Source: an uncultured Pseudoxanthomonas sp.
Lineage (GTDB): Bacteria > Pseudomonadota > Gammaproteobacteria > Xanthomonadales > Xanthomonadaceae
Assembly (NCBI GenBank): GCA_937975725.1
Contig: CALJUL010000021.1
Location: 1-7,150 of the forward strand
Direction of reading: 5' to 3'
DNA length: 7,150 nucleotides
Part shown: positions 1-4,393 of the stretch, in pieces
Layout of the letters: every line of letters begins with the position of its first letter
How positions within the stretch are numbered: position 1 is the first letter of the stretch
Notes under the pieces: model-generated
What the model was told of the DNA's origin: nothing
Databases searched by the model: none
What the model saw: only the letters and a program-made list of their open reading frames with translations
Position numbers and translations under genes: made by a program

Positions 1-2
1 TG

Positions 3-395
3 TGGCCGATGACCTTCGGCCTGGCCTGCTGCGCGGTGGAGATGATGCACGCCGGCACCTCGCGCCTGGACCTGGACCGCTACGGCGTGGTGTTCCGCCC
101 GTCGCCGCGCCAGTCCGACGTGATGATCGTGGCTGGCACCCTGGTCAACAAGATGGCCCCGGCGCTGCGCAAGGTCTACGACCAGATGCCCGACCCGAAG
201 TGGGTGATCTCGATGGGCAGTTGCGCCAACGGCGGCGGCTACTACCACTACTCGTACTCCGTCGTGCGCGGCTGCGACCGCATCGTGCCGGTGGACGTGT
301 ACGTGCCGGGCTGCCCGCCGACAGCCGAGGCGCTGGTGTACGGCATCCTGCAGTTGCAGAAGAAGATCTGGCGCACGCAGACCATCGCGCGCTGA
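3..395 (+). CDS. nuoB: NADH-quinone oxidoreductase subunit B, 3' part (cluster N2 subunit)
   Basis: This is the C-terminal 130 codons of NuoB; the frame is open at the left edge, so the true start and roughly the first 50 residues lie outside the window. NuoB carries [4Fe-4S] cluster N2, the last electron carrier before quinone, at the junction of the peripheral arm and the membrane arm. Counting from the internal Met at base 9, the tandem cysteines C7-C8 (bases 27-32), C72 in the GSCANGGG motif (222-224) and C102 in the PGCPP motif (312-314) are the four N2 ligands expected in the family. The 20 kDa subunit signature, running from GCDRIVPVD to PGCPP, is intact at bases 270-320. The protein ends in the usual basic tail (QKKIWRTQTIAR) with a TGA stop. 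The Met at base 9 is internal to the conserved WPMTFGLACC motif and is not the start. nuoA would be expected just upstream. Identification is very secure. Confidence 0.98.
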   Translation, partial: WPMTFGLACCAVEMMHAGTSRLDLDRYGVVFRPSPRQSDVMIVAGTLVNKMAPALRKVYDQMPDPKWVISMGSCANGGGYYHYSYSVVRGCDRIVPVDVYVPGCPPTAEALVYGILQLQKKIWRTQTIAR

Positions 396-441
396 TCCCG
401 TTCCTTCCCCCGACATTCTCCTTCAGAGCACGCCACGCCCC
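396..441 (+). other. nuoB-nuoC spacer, the only real intergenic gap in the window
   Basis: These 46 bases separate the nuoB stop from the nuoC ATG. The first two thirds are strongly pyrimidine-rich (runs of C and T with few G). No inverted repeat able to form a terminator hairpin, no T-run after a stem, and no convincing -35/-10 pair was seen. The only purine-rich stretch near the nuoC start is a weak AGAG at 425-428, placed 13 bases before the ATG. The spacer is most simply a translated-operon gap without its own promoter. Confidence 0.6.
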
Positions 442-1194
442 ATGGCCGAGCAAGCTGCAAACTTCACCGACCACCTGCGCGCGCGCTTCGCCGACGCGAC
501 GGTCAGCGTCGCCGAGCCGCGCGGCGAAGTCACCCTGGAAGTGCCGTCCGGCTCCTGGCACGCGGCCTGCCTGGCGCTGCGCGACGAGTTCGGCTTCGAG
601 CAGGCCGTCGACGTCAGCGGCGTGGACTACCTGGGCTACGGCTGCGACGAGTGGGACACCGAGGACGCGTCGTCGCAGGGTTTCAGCCGTGGCGTCGAAG
701 GCAAGGCGCAGGGCCGCTTCGCCTGGGGCGAGTTCCCCAGCCGCGAGACGCCCGAGGGCATCCAGCCGCAGCCGGTGCCGCAGCGGCGCTTCGCCGTGGT
801 CCTGCACCTGCTGTCCTACCAGCACAACCGCCGCCTGCGCGTGCGCTGCTTCGCGCCGGACGACGGCCTGCCGGTGGTGGCTTCGCTGTGCGACGTGTGG
901 CCCGGCCTGAACTGGTTCGAGCGCGAGGCGTTCGACCTGTACGGCATCGTCTTCGAGGGCCACCCGGACCTGCGCCGCATCCTGACCGACTACGGTTTCG
1001 TCGGCCATCCGTTCCGCAAGGACTTCCCGTTGATCGGCAACGTCGAAGTCCGCTACGACGAAGAGAAGAAGCGCGTGGTGTACGAGCCGGTCACCTCGGT
1101 CGAGCCCCGCGTGGGCGTGCCGCGCGTGATCCGCGACGACGCCCGCTACCAGACCGCCGCCGGCGAAGCTGCGGCGCGTGAGGGCAAGGCATGA
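442..1194 (+). CDS. nuoC: NADH-quinone oxidoreductase subunit C (30 kDa-type subunit)
   Basis: NuoC (250 residues) is a peripheral-arm scaffold subunit without cofactors that packs against NuoD and NuoB near the quinone site. The 30 kDa family signature is clear at about residues 157-190: WFEREAFDLYGIVFEGH followed by the LRRILTDYGF and GHPFRKDFPL blocks. Further C-terminal, VRYDEEKKRVVYEPV (residues 203-217) is also typical. The N-terminal alpha/beta part (residues 1-65) and the strand around 117-136 match the usual fold. Between them, residues about 66-115 form an extra hydrophilic segment that most NuoC proteins of about 200 residues lack; I recall a similar segment in xanthomonad NuoC. 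nuoC is separate from nuoD, unlike the fused nuoCD of Escherichia coli. The ATG at 442 is the first plausible start in frame, although its ribosome binding site is poor. The stop overlaps the nuoD start by 4 bases (ATGA). Confidence 0.97.
   Translation: MAEQAANFTDHLRARFADATVSVAEPRGEVTLEVPSGSWHAACLALRDEFGFEQAVDVSGVDYLGYGCDEWDTEDASSQGFSRGVEGKAQGRFAWGEFPSRETPEGIQPQPVPQRRFAVVLHLLSYQHNRRLRVRCFAPDDGLPVVASLCDVWPGLNWFEREAFDLYGIVFEGHPDLRRILTDYGFVGHPFRKDFPLIGNVEVRYDEEKKRVVYEPVTSVEPRVGVPRVIRDDARYQTAAGEAAAREGKA
1180..1184 (+). promoter_or_regulatory. Ribosome binding site of nuoD
   Basis: GAGGG lies inside the last codons of nuoC, 6 bases before the nuoD ATG at 1191. A second purine patch, AAGG, follows at 1186-1189. 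The good spacing supports the overlapping ATGA start and suggests translational coupling of nuoC and nuoD. Confidence 0.65.
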
Positions 1195-2495
1195 GCAATC
1201 CGCAATCCGGCGTCGCGTTCGCCAGCAATCCTGCGGAAGCCAAGCAGGAAATCCGCAACTACACCCTGAACTTCGGTCCGCAGCATCCGGCCGCGCACGG
1301 CGTGCTGCGCCTGATCCTGGAGATGGACGGCGAGACCATCGTCCGCGCCGACCCGCACGTGGGCCTGCTGCACCGGGGCACCGAGAAGCTGGCCGAGTCC
1401 AAGCCGTTCAACCAGTCGATCGGCTACATGGACCGCCTGGACTACGTGTCGATGATGTGCAACGAGCACGCCTACGTGCGCGCCATCGAGACCCTGATGG
1501 GGATCGAGGCGCCGGAGCGCGCGCAGTACATCCGCACGATGTTCGACGAGATCACCCGCATCCTGAACCACCTGATGTGGATCGGCTCCAACGCGCTCGA
1601 CCTGGGCGCGATGGCGGTGATGCTGTACGCCTTCCGCGAACGCGAGGAGCTGATGGACTGCTACGAGGCGGTCAGCGGCGCGCGGATGCACGCAACCTAC
1701 TACCGTCCCGGCGGCGTCTACCGCGACCTGCCGGATCGGATGCCGAAGTACAAGGAATCGCCCTGGCGCAAGGGCAAGACCCTGAAGCACTTCAACCAGG
1801 CCCGCGAAGGCTCGCTGCTGGACTTCCTGGAAGACTTCACCAACGAGTTCCCCAAGCGCGTCGACGAGTACGAGACGCTGCTGACCGACAACCGCATCTG
1901 GAAGCAGCGCACCGTCGGCATCGGCGTGGTCGCGCCCGAGCAGGCGCGCGCCTGGGGCATGACCGGCGCCATGCTGCGCGGCTCGGGCATCGCCTGGGAT
2001 CTGCGCAAGAAGCAGCCCTACGCCAAGTACGACGCGGTGGACTTCGACATCCCGGTGGGCATGAACGGCGACTGCTACGACCGCTACCTGGTGCGCGTGG
2101 CCGAGATGCGCCAGTCCAACCGCATCATCAAGCAGTGCGTGCAGTGGCTGAAGGCCAACCCCGGCCCGGTCATGGTGCGCAACTTCAAGGTCGCCCCTCC
2201 CAAGCGCGAGGAGATGAAGGACGACATGGAAGCGCTGATCCACCACTTCAAGCTCTTCAGCGAAGGCTACTGCGTGCCGGCCGGCGAGACCTACGCCGCG
2301 GTCGAGGCGCCGAAGGGCGAGTTCGGCTGCTACCTGGTGTCCGACGGCGCCAACAAGCCCTTCCGCGTGAAGCTGCGCGCGCCGGGCTTCGCGCACCTGT
2401 CCTCGATGGACGAGATCGTGCGCGGCCACATGCTTCCCGACGTCGTCGCGATGATCGGCACTTATGACTTGGTATTCGGTGAGGTGGACCGATGA
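1191..2495 (+). CDS. nuoD: NADH-quinone oxidoreductase subunit D (49 kDa-type, quinone-site subunit)
   Basis: NuoD (434 residues) forms, with NuoB and NuoH, the quinone-reduction cavity of complex I. It descends from the large subunit of [NiFe] hydrogenases but binds no metal. The loop FGPQHPAAHGVLR is at residues 28-40. By alignment from memory, H36 and Y85 (in DRLDYVSMMCNE) correspond to the quinone-headgroup His and Tyr known from Thermus and mammalian enzymes. The 49 kDa signature LHRGTEKLAESK is at 60-71. The ARMHATYYRPGG block (164-175), LLTDNRIWKQRTVGIG (230-245), the LRGSGIAWDLR block (262-272) and the C-terminal end with IGTYDLVFGEVDR are all standard. Relative to the mitochondrial-type protein there is an extra basic stretch of about 25 residues near 183-207, which I recall from beta/gammaproteobacterial NuoD. 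Start and stop overlap the neighbouring genes by 4 bases each, indicating tight coupling. Confidence 0.98.
   Translation: MSNPQSGVAFASNPAEAKQEIRNYTLNFGPQHPAAHGVLRLILEMDGETIVRADPHVGLLHRGTEKLAESKPFNQSIGYMDRLDYVSMMCNEHAYVRAIETLMGIEAPERAQYIRTMFDEITRILNHLMWIGSNALDLGAMAVMLYAFREREELMDCYEAVSGARMHATYYRPGGVYRDLPDRMPKYKESPWRKGKTLKHFNQAREGSLLDFLEDFTNEFPKRVDEYETLLTDNRIWKQRTVGIGVVAPEQARAWGMTGAMLRGSGIAWDLRKKQPYAKYDAVDFDIPVGMNGDCYDRYLVRVAEMRQSNRIIKQCVQWLKANPGPVMVRNFKVAPPKREEMKDDMEALIHHFKLFSEGYCVPAGETYAAVEAPKGEFGCYLVSDGANKPFRVKLRAPGFAHLSSMDEIVRGHMLPDVVAMIGTYDLVFGEVDR
2481..2484 (+). promoter_or_regulatory. Ribosome binding site of nuoE
   Basis: GAGG, within GGTGAGGTGG near the end of nuoD, sits 7 bases before the nuoE ATG at 2492. 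It is preceded by an unusually AT-rich stretch (2460-2480, 8 of 21 bases G or C) that should keep the site unpaired. It supports the ATGA-overlap start. Confidence 0.65.
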
Positions 2496-3019
2496 GGGCC
2501 ACGGGTAATTTCGAGGCGGCGCAGAACGTCGATCCGCTGGTGGCGTTGAGCGACGAGACGCGCGCGCACATCGACCACTGGCTGACCAAGTTCCCGCCGG
2601 ACCGCAAGCGCTCGGCGGTGCTGCAGGGCCTGCACGCCGCGCAGGAGCAGAACCAGGGTTGGCTGACCGACGAGCTGATCGCCGCGGTCGCCAAGTACCT
2701 GGACATCCCGCCGGTATGGGCCTACGAGGTCGCCAGCTTCTACTCGATGTTCGAGACCGAGAAGGTCGGCCGCAACAACGTCGCCTTCTGCACCAACATC
2801 AGTTGCTGGCTCAACGGCGCGCAGGACCTGGTGGCGCACGCGGAGAAGAAGCTGGGCTGCAGGCTGGGCGAGTCCACCGCCGACGGTCGCGTCTACCTGA
2901 AGCGCGAAGAAGAATGCGTGGCTGCCTGCTGCGGCGCGCCGGTCGTGGTCATCAACGGCCACTACCACGAGAAGCTCACGCCCGAGAAGGTGGACGAGCT
3001 GCTGGACGGGCTGGAGTAA
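2492..3019 (+). CDS. nuoE: NADH-quinone oxidoreductase subunit E (24 kDa-type, [2Fe-2S] N1a)
   Basis: NuoE (175 residues) is the thioredoxin-fold [2Fe-2S] ferredoxin-like subunit that sits beside NuoF in the NADH-oxidising module and holds cluster N1a near FMN. The four ligands are visible in the expected spacing: C100-x4-C105 (CTNISC) and C142-x3-C146 (CVAACC). An additional cysteine, C147, directly follows the last ligand. The N-terminal helical part contains the usual KRSAVLQGLHAAQEQNQGWL block (residues 39-58) and the DIPPVWAYEVASFYSMF block (71-87), and the C-terminal VVVINGHYHEKLTPEKVDEL block is also typical. Length is normal for the family. The ATG overlaps the nuoD stop (ATGA) and has a good GAGG site 7 bases upstream. 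The gene ends in TAA only 3 bases before nuoF. Identification is secure. Confidence 0.97.
   Translation: MRATGNFEAAQNVDPLVALSDETRAHIDHWLTKFPPDRKRSAVLQGLHAAQEQNQGWLTDELIAAVAKYLDIPPVWAYEVASFYSMFETEKVGRNNVAFCTNISCWLNGAQDLVAHAEKKLGCRLGESTADGRVYLKREEECVAACCGAPVVVINGHYHEKLTPEKVDELLDGLE
3013..3016 (+). promoter_or_regulatory. Ribosome binding site of nuoF
   Basis: GGAG in the last codons of nuoE lies 6 bases before the nuoF ATG at 3023 and overlaps nothing but the nuoE terminus. It supports this start and coupled translation of nuoE and nuoF. Confidence 0.65.
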
Positions 3020-3022
3020 CGC

Positions 3023-4393
3023 ATGGCACATCATCCCCACACGTCCGAAGGCTACGGCCCGGTCGGCCCCGCTCCCAAGGAGCACCAGGCCGTCTACACC
3101 ACGCTGCATTTCGACAAGCCGTGGTCGTACGAGAACTACCTCAAGACCGGCGGCTACGCCGCGCTGCGCAGGATCATCGAAGAGAAGATCCCGCCGGCCG
3201 ACGTCGTCGAGATGGTCAAGCAGTCCGGCCTGCGCGGTCGCGGCGGCGCGGGCTTCCCGACCGGCCTGAAGTGGAGCTTCATGCCCAAGGGCGACATGCA
3301 GAAGTACATCCTCTGCAACTCGGACGAATCCGAGCCGGGCACCGCCAAGGACCGCGACATCCTGCGCTACAACCCGCACGCGGTGATCGAGGGCATGGCC
3401 ATCGCCTGCTACGCCACCGGTTCGACCGTGGGCTACAACTACCTGCGCGGCGAGTTCCACCACGAACCGTTCGAGCACCTGGAGGAAGCCACCGCCGAAG
3501 CCTACAGGCACGGCTGGCTGGGCAAGAACATCCTCGGCTCCGGCGTGGACATCGACCTGTACAACGCGCTGGGCGCGGGCGCCTACATCTGCGGCGAAGA
3601 GACCGCGCTGATGGAGTCGCTGGAAGGCAAGAAGGGCCAGCCGCGCTTCAAGCCGCCGTTCCCGGCCAACTTCGGCCTGTACGGCAAGCCGACCACGATC
3701 AACAACACCGAGACCTACGCCTCGGTGCCCGCCATCGTGCGCAACGGCGCCGAGTGGTTCATGAGCCTGGGCAAGCCCAACAACGGCGGCTGCAAGATCT
3801 TCTCGGTCTCCGGCCACGTCGCGCGCCCGGGCAACCACGAGATCCGCCTGGGCACGCCGTTCGCCGATCTGCTGGAGCTTTGCGGCGGCATGCGCGAAGG
3901 CCGCAGGATCAAGGCGGTCATCCCGGGCGGTTCCTCGATGCCGGTGCTGCCGGGCGAGGTGATGATGGGCCTGACGATGGACTACGACGCCATCCAGAAG
4001 GCCGGCTCCGGCCTGGGTTCGGGCGCCGTCATCGTGATGGACGACACCACCTGCATGGTGCGCGCCTGCCAGCGCATCGCGCGGTTCTACTTCAAGGAAA
4101 GCTGCGGCCAGTGCACGCCGTGCCGCGAAGGCACCGGCTGGATGTACCGCATGCTGACCCGCATCGCCGAGCAGAAGGCCACGCTGGACGACCTGCACAT
4201 GCTGAAGGCCGCCGCTGGCCAGATCGAAGGCCACACCATCTGCGCCTTCGGCGAGGCCGCCGCGTGGCCGGTGCAGGGCTTCCTGCGCCACTTCTGGCAC
4301 GAATTCGAATACGCGATCGTGAACAAGCGCTTCCTCGTCGACGACGAGCGTGCCGGCACGGTGGTCCGTTCCAACCTGGAGGTGGCCGCGTGA
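3023..4393 (+). CDS. nuoF: NADH-quinone oxidoreductase subunit F (51 kDa-type, FMN and N3)
   Basis: NuoF (456 residues) binds NADH, FMN and [4Fe-4S] cluster N3 and carries out hydride transfer from NADH to FMN at the tip of the peripheral arm. The glycine-rich nucleotide-binding loop GLRGRGGAGFPTGLKW is at residues 69-84. CNSDESEPGTAKDRDI (98-113) and YNYLRGEF (138-145) line the FMN site. The first 51 kDa signature, GAGAYICGEETALMES, is at 184-199, and the second, ESCGQCTPCREG, is at 359-370. The N3 ligands are C361, C364, C367 and C407, the last in TICAFGEAAAWPVQG. Small departures from the usual consensus are Asn in YNYLRGEF, where Ile is common, and Thr in INNTET, where Val is common; both look like lineage variation. 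Length is normal for the family. The start lies 3 bases after the nuoE stop, and the TGA stop overlaps the GTG start of nuoG. Confidence 0.98.
   Translation: MAHHPHTSEGYGPVGPAPKEHQAVYTTLHFDKPWSYENYLKTGGYAALRRIIEEKIPPADVVEMVKQSGLRGRGGAGFPTGLKWSFMPKGDMQKYILCNSDESEPGTAKDRDILRYNPHAVIEGMAIACYATGSTVGYNYLRGEFHHEPFEHLEEATAEAYRHGWLGKNILGSGVDIDLYNALGAGAYICGEETALMESLEGKKGQPRFKPPFPANFGLYGKPTTINNTETYASVPAIVRNGAEWFMSLGKPNNGGCKIFSVSGHVARPGNHEIRLGTPFADLLELCGGMREGRRIKAVIPGGSSMPVLPGEVMMGLTMDYDAIQKAGSGLGSGAVIVMDDTTCMVRACQRIARFYFKESCGQCTPCREGTGWMYRMLTRIAEQKATLDDLHMLKAAAGQIEGHTICAFGEAAAWPVQGFLRHFWHEFEYAIVNKRFLVDDERAGTVVRSNLEVAA
4378..4382 (+). promoter_or_regulatory. Ribosome binding site that fixes the GTG start of nuoG
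   Basis: GGAGG, the strongest Shine-Dalgarno match in the window, lies 7 bases before the GTG at 4390. The next in-frame GTG (4405) would be 22 bases away, and the first in-frame ATG is only at codon 31, inside the ferredoxin domain. The site therefore decides for the GTG start that overlaps the nuoF stop. Confidence 0.75.

Noticed and set aside
396..441. Possible terminator or promoter between nuoB and nuoC
   Set aside because: No stem-loop followed by T residues and no recognisable -35/-10 pair; the spacer is short and lies inside an operon with otherwise unbroken order.
2..910. A + strand frame of 302 codons spanning nuoB and nuoC
   Set aside because: It is out of frame with both genes, and its translation is Arg/Pro/Ala/Ser-rich without motifs. 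It crosses two clear complex I genes.
1146..2429. Antisense open frame of 427 codons over nuoD
   Set aside because: His, Val and Ala-rich shadow of nuoD codons; no family resemblance.
2462..4300. Antisense open frame of 612 codons over nuoE and nuoF
   Set aside because: Same composition artefact as the antisense frame over nuoG; no motif, and no credible ribosome binding site noticed.
2659..4389. A + strand frame continuous with nuoG that would give a 1322-residue protein starting at 2659
   Set aside because: Its first 577 codons are the out-of-frame reading of nuoE and nuoF, rich in Arg, Gly and Pro without family motifs. The ferredoxin domain begins just after the GTG at 4390, which has its own strong ribosome binding site.
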